Shown piece after piece: positions 1 to 8,785 of a stretch of 64,000 nt of DNA (within the stretch, counting starts at the first letter, position 1; each line of letters starts with the position of its first letter). The position numbers and the translations under genes were made by a program. The notes beneath the pieces were generated by a model. That model was not told the origin of the DNA. It searched no databases and was given only the letters and a program-made list of their open reading frames with translations. This DNA is from CADDYT01 sp035294125 (lineage in GTDB: Bacteria; Chloroflexota; Ktedonobacteria; Ktedonobacterales; Ktedonobacteraceae): contig DATGLM010000049.1 in assembly GCA_035294125.1 (NCBI GenBank), positions 62,001-126,000 of the forward strand. Direction: 5' to 3'.

Positions 1-17
1 GCTTTGAGAGAGCGTGC

Positions 18-72
18 GTAGCTACCGCCAACATTGCTGCTTAATGAAGCCGGTAGCTACTTTCTTGTTTTT
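18..72 (+). terminator. intrinsic terminator of a gene left of the window
   Basis: Perfect 10-bp arms (GTAGCTACCG at 18-27, CGGTAGCTAC at 51-60) with a 23-nt loop are followed directly by a T-rich tract. The hairpin should end a plus-strand transcript entering from outside the window. Confidence 0.6.
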
Positions 73-237
73 GGTATAAGCAAATCGTTATCTTTCTTCA
101 TGCCCTGCTGACCTCTCTCTTGAGATGTTAGAGAGATAAGAAGCGCCTTTTCTTGTCGCAATTGTGAGGAATGAGAAGAAACAATGTGATAGAATGCGAG
201 AAAAGGCTTTATCTACACACTCAAGAGGTATCTTCTC

Positions 238-1224
238 ATGTCGACCGTTACGAAATTGAGTCCGGGAGCGTGGCTGATTTCGCTGCCGTTTCAGGGCGAG
301 CACGAAATTGTTGGTTCCTACCTGTTAGCGGGCAATAACGAGCTGGCGCTGATCGATCCAGGCCCGTGCAGCACGTTGGAGCCGTTGCTGGCTTCCATAC
401 GCGAGGCGGGCTTCGAGCCGCGAGATGTCACCCACATCCTCGCCACGCACATCCACCTCGACCACGCGGGCGCGGCAGGCTCGCTCATGCGCCACATGCC
501 GAAGGCGCAGGTCTACGCCCACACGCTGGGCGCGCCGCACCTGCTGGACACTAGCAAAGTCGTCGCCAGCGCCACGCGCATCTACGGCGAGCGCATGCAA
601 CTCCTCTGGGGCGACATCGAGCCGGTTCCCTACGAGCGCCTGCGCGTCATCGACGATGGCGACACCCTCAACGTCGCGGGCCGTTCCCTCAACGTCCACT
701 ACGCCCCGGGCCACGCCATCCACCACATCATCTTCTTCGACGCCCAATCCGGCGAACTCTGGGCCGGAGACGTGGCGGGTGTGCGCCTCCCCGGCATCGA
801 CTACGTGCGCCCGCCCACCCCACCTCCCGACCTCGACCTCGAAGCCTGGTCCGGCAGCCTCGACCTCATCAACCGCCTGCAGCCCACCACCGTCTACATG
901 GGCCACTTCGGCCCGACCACCGACGTGCCCCGGCACCTGGAACGCCTGCGCGAAAAGCTCTACACCTGGGGCGAATTCGTCCTCAACGCCATGCGCTCCG
1001 GCCAGACCGAAGCCCAAATCCTCCTCCTCCTCATCGCCCAGACCGAACCCGAACTCCGCCAGGTCACGGGCAACGACGCTTACGCCCTGAAGCGTTACGA
1101 AATAGCAACGAATTACGCTATGACGGTGCAGGGGTATATGCGATACTGGCGAAAGAGGCACCCGGAACGATTGTCAGGCAGTATTCATAAATTGAAAAAG
1201 GCTGAAAACGAGCGTATAGAGTGA
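238..1224 (+). CDS. metallo-beta-lactamase-fold hydrolase
   Basis: This 328-residue protein carries the metallo-beta-lactamase signature THIHLDH, giving zinc ligands H71, H73, D75 and H76. Further ligand positions appear in GHAIHH, WAGD and MGHFGP. It is a cytoplasmic two-metal hydrolase. The long tail after the last metal histidine resembles the glyoxalase II/RNase Z-like branch that cleaves thioesters or similar esters, but the substrate cannot be read from sequence. The ATG at 238 is preceded by AAGAGG about seven bases upstream. The gene is monocistronic and precedes an esterase gene on the same strand. The middle of the gene is strongly C-ending in codon choice, which produces a long antisense open frame that I regard as a shadow. 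Confidence 0.85.
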   Translation: MSTVTKLSPGAWLISLPFQGEHEIVGSYLLAGNNELALIDPGPCSTLEPLLASIREAGFEPRDVTHILATHIHLDHAGAAGSLMRHMPKAQVYAHTLGAPHLLDTSKVVASATRIYGERMQLLWGDIEPVPYERLRVIDDGDTLNVAGRSLNVHYAPGHAIHHIIFFDAQSGELWAGDVAGVRLPGIDYVRPPTPPPDLDLEAWSGSLDLINRLQPTTVYMGHFGPTTDVPRHLERLREKLYTWGEFVLNAMRSGQTEAQILLLLIAQTEPELRQVTGNDAYALKRYEIATNYAMTVQGYMRYWRKRHPERLSGSIHKLKKAENERIE

Positions 1225-1396
1225 AAAAGGGCGTCGGCTTGTCTGCTCCCTGGCTCATTCGCGCCTTTCTATTTGCAATCTCGCACTTCGCCTGCTTAAA
1301 ATATACATAACGTTATCCTGAAACGTTCTATCCTCAGAAGGGAGTTTGTTTTATCAAGATTCCTGGAATATCTAACAGAAGAGGGACATCAAGACC

Positions 1397-2089
1397 ATGT
1401 TTCGTGCTCATCAGGCACACGCGAGATCACACGCTACAGTTGGTGCGCGCCAGTATCTTCTCTACCTCCCACAGGACTATGATCCCCGGTCGGCACAACG
1501 CTGGCCGCTCGTGCTCTTTTTGCATGGGTCGGGCGAGAGAGGCGACAATTTGCATATGGTTGCGTATCACGGACCATCTAAACACGTTGAAGAGGGACAG
1601 CACTTCCCCTTTATCCTCGTCTCTCCACAATGTCCGTCACACGGCTGGTGGAGCAGGGAAGCGGATGTTCACGCCCTGGCAGAGCTGCTGGACGAAATCG
1701 AGCACGGCTACGCTGTCGACCCCGACCGTGTGTATCTCACGGGCTTGAGTATGGGTGGCTATGGCGTCTGGGCGCTGGCAACCGCGTATCCCCGGCGTTT
1801 CGCGGCCATTGCCCCCATCTGTGGCGGCGGCAATCCCTGGACAGTCTCCGCCATCCGCCACGTTCCCGTCTGGGCGTTTCATGGTGATCAGGATCACGCA
1901 GTACCAATAGAGGATGGCAAGGCAATGATCGACGCGCACCGGGCCTCTGGGGGCAACAGCCGCCTGACCATCTATCCCGGCGTCGGACACGACTCATGGA
2001 CGCAGACCTACGCCAACCCCGAATTCTACAACTGGCTGCTCTCCCAGCGTCGCGACAGTGGTGAAGATTTGCTGGAGAAAAGCGCCTGA
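1397..2089 (+). CDS. alpha/beta-hydrolase, PHB-depolymerase/dienelactone-hydrolase-like esterase
   Basis: A 230-residue alpha/beta hydrolase without a signal peptide. The oxyanion region is FLHGSGERG (residues 41-49), the nucleophile elbow is GLSMGG with S118, the acid is probably D164 or D166 in FHGDQDHAVP, and the base is H198 in PGVGHDSW. This arrangement matches small esterases related to the LpqC/Esterase PHB family, often annotated as phospholipase/carboxylesterase. It probably hydrolyses a carboxyl ester in the cytoplasm; the substrate is unknown. The ATG at 1397 lies a few bases after GAGGGACATC. The gene ends 12 nt before a long palindrome that separates it from the convergent tatA-like gene. 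Confidence 0.85.
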   Translation: MFRAHQAHARSHATVGARQYLLYLPQDYDPRSAQRWPLVLFLHGSGERGDNLHMVAYHGPSKHVEEGQHFPFILVSPQCPSHGWWSREADVHALAELLDEIEHGYAVDPDRVYLTGLSMGGYGVWALATAYPRRFAAIAPICGGGNPWTVSAIRHVPVWAFHGDQDHAVPIEDGKAMIDAHRASGGNSRLTIYPGVGHDSWTQTYANPEFYNWLLSQRRDSGEDLLEKSA

Positions 2090-2101
2090 ATCGACAATGA
2101 C

Positions 2102-2165
2102 AGCGACCTTGTAGGACGGGACGGGCAAAGCGCGCGCTTTGCCCGTCCCGTCCTACAAGGTCGCT
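2102..2165. terminator. 64-bp perfect palindrome between convergent genes
   Basis: The 64 bases are a perfect inverted repeat (32-bp arms, no unpaired centre; the core is GGGCAAAGCGCGCGCTTTGC). It fills the space between the plus-strand esterase (ends 2089) and the minus-strand tatA-like gene (ends 2199). There is no T-tract on either side, so it is not a textbook rho-independent terminator. A bidirectional transcription stop or mRNA 3'-end stabiliser is the likely role. Confidence 0.6.
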
Positions 2166-2198
2166 GTGTGATCTAGAAAAAGAGACAGCGAACCGCCC

Positions 2199-2522
2199 CT
2201 AACTCTCCTGCGCTGGCTCCTGCATGGCAGGCTCTTGTTTGACTGACTCTTGCTCGATGGGTTCTTGTTTTGCCGATTCTGGCTTCTCGTCAGCGGTCAG
2301 CATCTGGAAAGCCTGGACGGGGCTGCTGGGGACACGCGGCACGGCACGGGTGACTTCGGAGATCTCCTCCACCGGCAGTTCAGCCAGCATCTTATCTTTG
2401 AACTCATTGACCTGTTTCATCATCTTGCCTGTGCTGCGCGACATTTCCTGGAGCTTTTTGGGACCAAAAATCAGCAGGCCGATCACTAAAATCACAACCA
2501 GGTCCATGAAATGAAATCCCAT
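2199..2522 (-). CDS. tatA: Sec-independent translocase protein TatA-like
   Basis: The 107-residue protein has the TatA/TatB layout: a short periplasmic N-terminus, one membrane helix (about residues 5-20), the FGPKKLQE hinge, an amphipathic helix, then a charged flexible tail. Within the family it would form the pore-forming component of the twin-arginine pathway exporting folded proteins. The tail ends in repeats of the QEP/QES kind and is rich in Glu and Gln. No tatC is in the window, so the partner must be elsewhere; TatA and TatB cannot be firmly separated by eye. A good promoter lies upstream at 2597-2625. Confidence 0.88.
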   Translation of the reverse strand: MGFHFMDLVVILVIGLLIFGPKKLQEMSRSTGKMMKQVNEFKDKMLAELPVEEISEVTRAVPRVPSSPVQAFQMLTADEKPESAKQEPIEQESVKQEPAMQEPAQES

Positions 2523-2596
2523 AGACGCTCCTTTCTCAAGGATATCTGCTTCCCACTGCCATCGCCGTGATCATTTCCCGTATTATTTCTCTTCCT

Positions 2597-2625
2597 ATCA
2601 TACCACACCAGAAGAGAATGCTCAA
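2597..2625 (-). promoter_or_regulatory. sigma-70-type promoter of tatA
   Basis: Read on the minus strand: TTGAGC (2625-2620), 17-nt spacer, TATGAT (2602-2597). The start would lie about 70 nt upstream of the tatA ATG at 2522. Confidence 0.55.
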
Positions 2626-2871
2626 TTTGGTCGGGAAAAATCAGCCAAAAAAAGGTGGCTGTACGTTTACTTTGTCAGAGAGTCTACAAGAAGCCATGAA
2701 ACGGCAGGTTGACTTGATACCGTGTGATCTCGTATCGCACCGGGGCGACCCTTGCGGTCGTCTTACGGGCGCTCTCAAGGGTCGCTCCAATATTGAGAAT
2801 ATCTGACGTTTGTGGTGGGCGGTATTCTAAGGCCCAGGACTTCCCCCACACACCCCTTAAAATCTGGGTAC

Positions 2872-2915
2872 ACCGGTCGCGTTTCCCCCCAGAACGGCGA
2901 CCGGTCTCTTTTTCC
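2872..2915 (+). terminator. hairpin with T-tract
   Basis: Nine-base perfect arms (ACCGGTCGC at 2872-2880, GCGACCGGT at 2897-2905) are followed by CTCTTTTTCCCC. The shape is that of an intrinsic terminator for plus-strand transcription, although no plus-strand gene is recognised immediately upstream. Confidence 0.45.
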
Positions 2916-3579
2916 CCTGTAAAAGCCATGAGCAACGCAAGGGTCACATATTCTCGTCCTGTCTTCGTTACGGTGCTCGTGGCGCTTTCGTGGCGTTTCC
3001 TTCTCGTACTGGAAGCAGGGCGGAACGAAGCCCTCCCCGGCTGGCGCTATTTTGAGCGCTCCGGTTCTTGCCCGAAAGCGCTGTTGAGCATAACAGAGGA
3101 GACGGAGGCGAGCCAGAGTCTATGACGCGGCTCATAATGCTTTCATTACGCTTCCCCCTTTATAGTAGTACCCGAGAGCGTGAGGCGAGTTACTGGAGGA
3201 GTGGCCCGAACTGCTGTCGACCAGACCTTTGCGTGATGAACTGCCATCATTGAAATATATGCGCCTCTCTATCTTCTACGAGAACGATCGTGACGGTAAG
3301 TCGTGCAAGTGGGTTGCTCCCGAAGTAACCTGGCTTGCTGCATTTGTGAACAACTGGAGCTTGAAAGACGCTCCGGTTTCTTATTTATGCGCTGAACCGG
3401 GCTATAAGTAAGAGACCTTTTGCGTCATCTTCATGCTCGCATTGTGGACGCCGGTCTCACAAAGACGCAGGCGTTTGAGCCAGGAACTGGTTGGGCTGAT
3501 GCTCAACCGGATAGTAGTTGCATTGCTCGTAGTTCGCTGCTCCGCTTCCACCGGAGCAATAGATCAGGAGGAAAAAATT

Positions 3580-4890
3580 ATGAAAACGAGCGTAGCGGTC
3601 ATAGGCGGAGGGTGCGCGGGTTGGTTTGCTGCAGATGAACTTACGCGTCGTGGGATTTGCTGTGTTGTTCTTGATACAGACCCACCCGCCGCTTTCGCAT
3701 CGACTCGCAACCAGGGATGGCTGCAAAGTGGAGCCTTCTATGCTGCCATGGAAGACGATATACCAACGGCCAGATTTTGCTACAAGGGATTCCATTTGAT
3801 ACGATCGCGCTACCCGAATGCCATCCGCACTGGTATTTCCAGTTACTTTCTCCTGCCCCATGAGGAAGAGCTTCACATGGTCGTTAAAAACTGCCGGAAT
3901 CATGCCATCCCTGTGCGCCCCGTTTCCATCGAGGATGTAAAAAGGCGAGAACCTATCCTGGGGAGTAGCCGCCTTGCCTGCGCCGTTGAGGTTCCTGATA
4001 TTCCCTTCGATAGTTCCAGGTTATTGCAGGAGATCACCGCTCAGACGTGCGCTAGAGGGGCTCTCTTCCGCGCGGTGTCCAGCATGGAGGCCGTAATGCC
4101 TCTTTGGGACGGCGAGAACTGGCACATCTTTCTTGATAGTGGTGATGAGATCGAGTGTAGAGCAATCATTCTGGCCTGCGGCGCCTATATACCGGATATG
4201 CTAGAACGCACCATTCCAGGACAGACATGCGCTTTCAAACGTACCAAAAATCTCGTTCTGGTACTGCAAGGAGAAATAGCGAAATCGATCCTGATCCCGC
4301 TGGGAGAACTACAGGGTCCGCATCTGGTCCCATTCAATGGCATAAAGGGCAATGGTGCGTCAGTCTGCCTCTACCATATAGAAGAGGATATTGCCGATTA
4401 TCGAGATTACAGTTTGCCCCTGCATTACCAGGAAAGATTTGCCGAAAGCCTGATGAACTTCTACCCCGGACTGCTGACAATGCTTTCCCAGGGAGTGTCC
4501 GTTCAGGCGCATTTTTATGTGTGCCAGAAGCTCTACCTGACTGATGACTTCAAGAAAAACCCGTCTGGTAGAAGACCTGTCTGCCTGTCATACTCTCCTC
4601 AAGCAGGAGGGCTACAAACTCTCTTTGCGTTTTATCCGGGTAAGTTCACCTCCGCACCGGTTGCCGCTCAAGAATGCATAGACGAGTTAGAAAGATGTAC
4701 GGAGAATCTGCGCACGCTCAGTGCAACCGCAGAAGGTGACAAGATGTCTGTACCAGCTATAGCCAGGCAAAGATATTACGATACCCCCAGGTATACACTG
4801 GCGGTAAAAAATGGAGAGCTGGTCTTTGATCCCTATCGGGTAGAAGACTCTCACAAAATTTTTGTGGGCGCGTCCTCCGCTAAGGAGTAG
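3580..4890 (+). CDS. FAD-dependent oxidoreductase of the DadA/D-amino-acid oxidase superfamily
   Basis: The start is the ATG at 3580, preceded by a perfect AGGAGG (3566-3571) eight bases upstream; the frame stays open further 5' but without a good initiation site. The 436-residue product opens with the dinucleotide-binding motif VIGGGCAGW and has the family's substrate-loop phrase RNQGWLQSGAFY. It should oxidise a C-N bond of an amine or amino acid with FAD; the substrate is unknown. The C-terminus ends soon after DPYRVEDSHKIFVGAS, which is short of the usual second glycine motif of this superfamily, so function may be altered. It stands alone between two long non-coding stretches. Confidence 0.8.
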   Translation: MKTSVAVIGGGCAGWFAADELTRRGICCVVLDTDPPAAFASTRNQGWLQSGAFYAAMEDDIPTARFCYKGFHLIRSRYPNAIRTGISSYFLLPHEEELHMVVKNCRNHAIPVRPVSIEDVKRREPILGSSRLACAVEVPDIPFDSSRLLQEITAQTCARGALFRAVSSMEAVMPLWDGENWHIFLDSGDEIECRAIILACGAYIPDMLERTIPGQTCAFKRTKNLVLVLQGEIAKSILIPLGELQGPHLVPFNGIKGNGASVCLYHIEEDIADYRDYSLPLHYQERFAESLMNFYPGLLTMLSQGVSVQAHFYVCQKLYLTDDFKKNPSGRRPVCLSYSPQAGGLQTLFAFYPGKFTSAPVAAQECIDELERCTENLRTLSATAEGDKMSVPAIARQRYYDTPRYTLAVKNGELVFDPYRVEDSHKIFVGASSAKE

Positions 4891-5316
4891 CATACTTTCT
4901 CAGACGACTCAGGGCTGCTGAGGAAACAAAGACGGCACAGAAGGTGGAACTGGCGCACCAATTGTGCCGACCTCACGGCCCCTTATTTTTAAGGTTCCTG
5001 TTTTTCAGGTACTGGACACTGTACGAGCGGCCAGACATTCTTGCCATTAGCACATCAATCAAGTGATAGAGTATCCCTTTTCCCATAGGAATTCAGCATT
5101 TATCCTGCCTTACCCCTCTTGCCAACGCCTTGTATTTCTCATATACTGCATACAGACGCATGGATGTGCCCTGATCCCGGTAGAAAAAGGGCCTACATAT
5201 GGCTGGCATACAGAATAATTTGCTAAAGTTTATAATACAGGATTTATCTTTTCTTATGGAAGAGGTGAGGATGCTATACTCCTTCTTTGTCTGGTAGAAA
5301 GGGCAAGAAAACATTC
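4891..5316. other. intergenic region with weak hairpin and promoter
   Basis: No gene is seen. A compound hairpin at 4933-4969 (CGGCACA / TGTGCCG, inner GGTG / CACC) is followed about 13 nt later by TTATTTTT and may end the oxidoreductase transcript. The 3' part carries the promoter of the histidine kinase gene. Confidence 0.4.
5272..5280 (+). promoter_or_regulatory. extended -10 promoter of the PAS-GAF kinase gene
   Basis: TGCTATACT is an extended -10 element (TGn plus TATACT). It predicts a start near 5287, which makes the ATG at 5317 with a 30-nt leader a better choice than the in-frame TTG at 5287. Confidence 0.45.
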
Positions 5317-7062
5317 ATGGCTCTTGAAAATGTGGAGCGCGGGCAGGGAGAGCAGCAAGAGAGATGGCAAGCAATGCTCTTGCAGACTGCTAATGACGCT
5401 TTTATCGTTCATGACCGCAATGGTCGCGTACTGTTCTGGAATCAGGGGGCAAGCAGGCTCTATGGGTGGAGTGAGCAGGAGGTGCTGGGTCAAAATCTCC
5501 ACGAACTACTGCATACCAGTGGCCCGGTTTTGCCGTGGGAGCTTGACCGCACACTGCGTGAGGGAGATATGTGGGAGGGCGAACTGGAACATATCCGGCG
5601 CGATGGCAGTCCGCTTATCGTCAATAGTCGCTGGATTGCGTTGAAGCAGCCGGAGAGCGATTCTCTGGCATTTCTGGAAGTCAATCGTGATGTTACCGAA
5701 CTCAGGCGCACGCTGCAGCATCTACGTTTCCTGACGGAAGCGGGCAAGCTGCTGGTTTCTTCACTTGATTACCGCGAGGTGCTGGTGCAGATAGCTCAAC
5801 GCGCCGTGCCCATGATAGCGGATTGGTGCCGCGTTGATCTGCTGCGTGAGGATGGTACGCTCTATCCACTGGTCATCACGCATATCGACCCGGAAAAAGT
5901 GGCCTGGGCCTACGCGCTGAATGAGAAGACGTCATACGACCCGGATGCTCCCACAGGAACCGCCGCCGTGCTGCGCAACAAGAAAGCGGAATTTCTCCCG
6001 GATATTCCCGATGAGATGCTGGTTGCTGTGGCTAAAGACGAGGAAGAACTGGCGCTGATACGTTCCATCGGCTTCTCTTCGGTTATCACCGTTCCCATTG
6101 TGGTACAGGGCAAAGGTGTAGGCGCTATTACGCTTGTGACAACGGAGACGAAGCGCCACTACACGCCAACAGACCTGGCTATGGCGGAGGAACTGGCCAG
6201 CCGTGTCTCCCTGGCTATGGAGAATGCCCGCATCTATCACCAGCTTCAGGAGTTCAATGCCAATCTAGAAACTATGGTAGCCGAGCGTACAGCCGCCCTG
6301 AGCGAGTCGACTGAGGCGCTGCAGCAGCTCAACACCGAATTGCAGCGCAGCAATCAGGAGCTACAGGATTTCGCCTACGTCGCCTCGCATGATTTGCAGG
6401 AGCCACTGCGCAAAATCCAGGCTTTCGGCAATCTGCTCGAAGAGGAATACGGCTCCAGGCTTGGCGAGGGCAAAACCTACCTTGATCGCATGCGTAACGC
6501 TGCCTCGCGTATGCAGGTCCTCATCAACGACCTGCTCACATTTTCTCGCGTCACTACGAAGGCACTACCTTTTTCTGTGGTGGATTTGAACGTGATTGCG
6601 CGCGAAGTCCTCATCGACCTGGAGACGCTAATACACACAACGCAGGGAACGGTCACGCTCGACGAGCTTCCCATCATCGAGGCCGACCCCTTGCAGATGC
6701 GCCAGATGCTGCAAAACCTGCTCGGCAATGCGTTGAAATTTCACCGGCGCGATGTCCCTCCGGTCGTGTCCGTCTCAGGTAAGGTGCAGGCTGATGAGCA
6801 AACAGGCGAAGAACAGTGCCTGATAGCGGTCAGGGATAACGGCATTGGCTTTGACGAGAAATATCTTGACCGCATTTTTACCGTTTTTCAACGGCTGCAT
6901 GGAAGAGGAGAATACGAGGGAACCGGTATTGGCCTCGCCGTCGTGCGCAAGATTGTCGCACGGCATGGCGGCACAATCACCGCGAGAAGCAGCGTTGGAG
7001 AAGGCTCGACATTTCTGGTGACGCTGCCGCTTCGCCAGAAGACAACAGGAACGACAGAGTGA
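5317..7062 (+). CDS. PAS-GAF sensor histidine kinase
   Basis: A 581-residue soluble kinase without membrane segments. Residues about 15-125 are a PAS domain (WNQGASRLYGWSEQEVLG), 140-305 a GAF domain, followed by a coiled-coil linker typical of phytochrome-like kinases. The HisKA box is ASHDLQEPLRK with phospho-acceptor H358. The ATPase has an N-box QNLLGNALKFH and G-boxes DNGIGFD and GTGIGLAVVRKI. It should sense a cytoplasmic small molecule, light or redox signal and phosphorylate a partner. The next gene, 32 nt downstream, is an Rcp1-like receiver, the usual partner of this kinase subtype. Sensed signal unknown. Confidence 0.88.
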   Translation: MALENVERGQGEQQERWQAMLLQTANDAFIVHDRNGRVLFWNQGASRLYGWSEQEVLGQNLHELLHTSGPVLPWELDRTLREGDMWEGELEHIRRDGSPLIVNSRWIALKQPESDSLAFLEVNRDVTELRRTLQHLRFLTEAGKLLVSSLDYREVLVQIAQRAVPMIADWCRVDLLREDGTLYPLVITHIDPEKVAWAYALNEKTSYDPDAPTGTAAVLRNKKAEFLPDIPDEMLVAVAKDEEELALIRSIGFSSVITVPIVVQGKGVGAITLVTTETKRHYTPTDLAMAEELASRVSLAMENARIYHQLQEFNANLETMVAERTAALSESTEALQQLNTELQRSNQELQDFAYVASHDLQEPLRKIQAFGNLLEEEYGSRLGEGKTYLDRMRNAASRMQVLINDLLTFSRVTTKALPFSVVDLNVIAREVLIDLETLIHTTQGTVTLDELPIIEADPLQMRQMLQNLLGNALKFHRRDVPPVVSVSGKVQADEQTGEEQCLIAVRDNGIGFDEKYLDRIFTVFQRLHGRGEYEGTGIGLAVVRKIVARHGGTITARSSVGEGSTFLVTLPLRQKTTGTTE

Positions 7063-7085
7063 TAGAATAATAGAATAATAGAAAG
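7062..7085 (+). repeat. short 8-bp tandem repeat in the kinase-receiver gap
   Basis: Two exact copies of ATAGAATA and a third degenerate unit (ATAGAAAG) occupy the gap between the kinase stop codon and the receiver gene. Repeat-number changes here would alter spacing between the two cistrons. Confidence 0.5.
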
Positions 7086-7094
7086 ACTGAGAAC

Positions 7095-7559
7095 ATGACG
7101 GCAAAGGATTCGATTGTGATTTTGATGGCAGATGATGATGAGGATGATATTCTGCTCACGCAGAAAGCGCTCAGACAGGGAAAACTACTCAATGAACTTT
7201 ACTGTGTGCGCGATGGTGAGGAATTGCTTGATTATCTGCTACATCGTGGAGACTATAGCGATGCGTCGAAAGCGCCGCGTCCGGGCGTCATCCTCCTTGA
7301 TCTGAATATGCCGCGCAAAGACGGGCGCGAGGCGTTGAGGGAAATCAAGGCCAATCCCGATTTGAATGATATCCCCATCGTTGTCTTTACTACCTCGAAA
7401 GCGGAGGAGGATATTTATCGCACCTATAAGCTGGGTGTCAATTCGTTTATTACGAAGCCAGTAACATTTGAGCGTCTCATCGAAGTTATGCAGATGATCG
7501 GCAAATACTGGTTTGAGATCGTTACCCTACCACCCGAGGAGAGCAAAGGTGCCTACTAA
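7095..7559 (+). CDS. single-domain response regulator, Rcp1-like
   Basis: A 154-residue CheY-fold protein with the acidic pocket DDDEDD (residues 13-18), phospho-acceptor D69 in LLDLNMP and the switch lysine K121 in ITKPV. The spacing and the motif TTSKAEEDI match the Rcp1 subfamily, receivers phosphorylated by phytochrome-like kinases. It has no output domain, so it probably acts as a phosphorelay shuttle. It is flanked by the PAS-GAF kinase upstream and a receiver-kinase hybrid downstream, with which it overlaps by 11 nt. Confidence 0.9.
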   Translation: MTAKDSIVILMADDDEDDILLTQKALRQGKLLNELYCVRDGEELLDYLLHRGDYSDASKAPRPGVILLDLNMPRKDGREALREIKANPDLNDIPIVVFTTSKAEEDIYRTYKLGVNSFITKPVTFERLIEVMQMIGKYWFEIVTLPPEESKGAY

Positions 7560-8709
7560 GACACAGCACACGATTGTTTTGCTCATTGAAGACGACGAAG
7601 AAGACTATATCCTGCTGCAAAAGGTTCTGTCGAAAGTTCCTCACCAGCGTTACAAAGTGTTGTGGGAACAACGACCTGAGCGCGGACTCGCGCATATGTT
7701 GATGGAAGATCACGATATCTGCCTGGTCGATTTTCGACTTGGAGCCGCCAGTGGCATCGATCTACTGAAAGAGGCTCGCTCACACGGATATAACCACCCC
7801 ATCATCATGCTGACGGGAGCAGGGGAAGACAACATCGATATCCAGGCCTTGCAGGCCGGCGCGGACGACTATATTACCAAAGACCTGCTGCAAGGAGAGC
7901 TGCTGCACCGCCTGATTCGCTATGCCATCGAGCGTAAGAAAGCCGAACAGGAGCGCGATCGGCTGCAGCGCGAGCAGATCATCAGGGATGAACGGGAAGC
8001 CAGGAGAAACGAGTTTATCAGTATGGTCGTCCACGAACTCAAAACGCCGATCACCAGCCTGAAGGGCTATTCCCAGCTCCTGGGCAAACGCTGTGAGCGC
8101 ATGGGCGATGCGCAGGGTATGAATCTCGCTGCCAGGATGGACCAGCAGGTCAACCGCCTGACCAGCCTGATCGATGATTTACTGGACATCAACCGTATGG
8201 AGGGCGACAAGCTCCGGCTGCGCGAAAGCGATTTTGATTTTGATGAACTGGTGGAAGAGATCATGGCGGATATCCAGCTCACGACGGAGCAACACTCCCT
8301 GGTCAGGGAGGGCGAGACCCATGCCACCCTCCGGGGAGACCGGGAACGCATCGGTCAGGTGTTGACGAACCTGCTCACCAATGCCATCAAGTACGCCCCG
8401 GAATCCGAGACCATCGTAGTGAAACTGGCACGCGATGAGCAGTCAGTCACCGCCAGTGTGCAGGATTTCGGCCCCGGCATTCCAAAAGAGCAGCAGGCAT
8501 ACGTGTTTGAACCGTTCTATCGTGTCGAGGGGGTAGAGACATCTGTCTCCGGCCTCGGCCTCGGCTTAGCAATAGCAGCCAGTCTGGTCGAGCGCCACCG
8601 GGGAAAAATCTGGGTAGAAAGCGAGGAGGGTGAGGGAACTACCTTTAGCTTCTCGCTGCCACTGGCGGCCCAGCAAGTAGACCAGCCTATGCTGGAAGTA
8701 GGGAGGTAG
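7549..8709 (+). CDS. receiver-histidine kinase hybrid
   Basis: I place the start at the GTG at 7549, seven bases after GAGGAG; it overlaps the stop codon of the preceding receiver gene, implying translational coupling. The 386-residue protein has an N-terminal receiver (D61, K111) joined by a coiled coil to HisKA (VVHELKTPITS, H162) and an ATPase domain (NLLTNAIKYA, GLGLGLAIAASLVERH). A receiver in front of the kinase suggests its activity is controlled by phosphorylation from another protein. With the two upstream genes it forms a three-protein relay. No DNA-binding output gene is adjacent, so the regulated process is unknown. Confidence 0.87.
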   Translation: MPTKTQHTIVLLIEDDEEDYILLQKVLSKVPHQRYKVLWEQRPERGLAHMLMEDHDICLVDFRLGAASGIDLLKEARSHGYNHPIIMLTGAGEDNIDIQALQAGADDYITKDLLQGELLHRLIRYAIERKKAEQERDRLQREQIIRDEREARRNEFISMVVHELKTPITSLKGYSQLLGKRCERMGDAQGMNLAARMDQQVNRLTSLIDDLLDINRMEGDKLRLRESDFDFDELVEEIMADIQLTTEQHSLVREGETHATLRGDRERIGQVLTNLLTNAIKYAPESETIVVKLARDEQSVTASVQDFGPGIPKEQQAYVFEPFYRVEGVETSVSGLGLGLAIAASLVERHRGKIWVESEEGEGTTFSFSLPLAAQQVDQPMLEVGR

Positions 8710-8785
8710 AGAGCAGATATCTCACCGCTTGAAAATAGGAGGGGGATTGTCAATATGTCGGTAGAGTAGGGAAAGGAGCGGGCTT

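Larger units (their letters stand above)
2523..3579. other. 1-kb region without a firm gene
   Basis: No frame gives a recognisable protein. The stretch holds the tatA promoter (2597-2625), a short inverted repeat (GCGACCCTTG at 2745-2754 pairing with CAAGGGTCGC at 2776-2785) and a terminator-like hairpin at 2872-2915. One plus-strand frame at about 3184-3411 is coding-like over 75 codons (it contains GELLEEWPELL and CKWVAPEVTWLAAF) but lacks an ATG or ribosome binding site at its beginning. It may be a gene remnant. Confidence 0.4.

Noticed and set aside
325..1161. 278-codon minus-strand open frame
   Set aside because: It is antisense to the metallo-beta-lactamase gene; the composition (Val/Glu/Asp/Gly runs) reflects the C-ending codons of that gene and there is no recognisable domain.
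2724..3125. 133-codon plus-strand frame in the tatA-oxidoreductase gap
   Set aside because: It runs through the promoter-proximal inverted repeat and the terminator-like hairpin at 2872-2915 and has no domain-like sequence.
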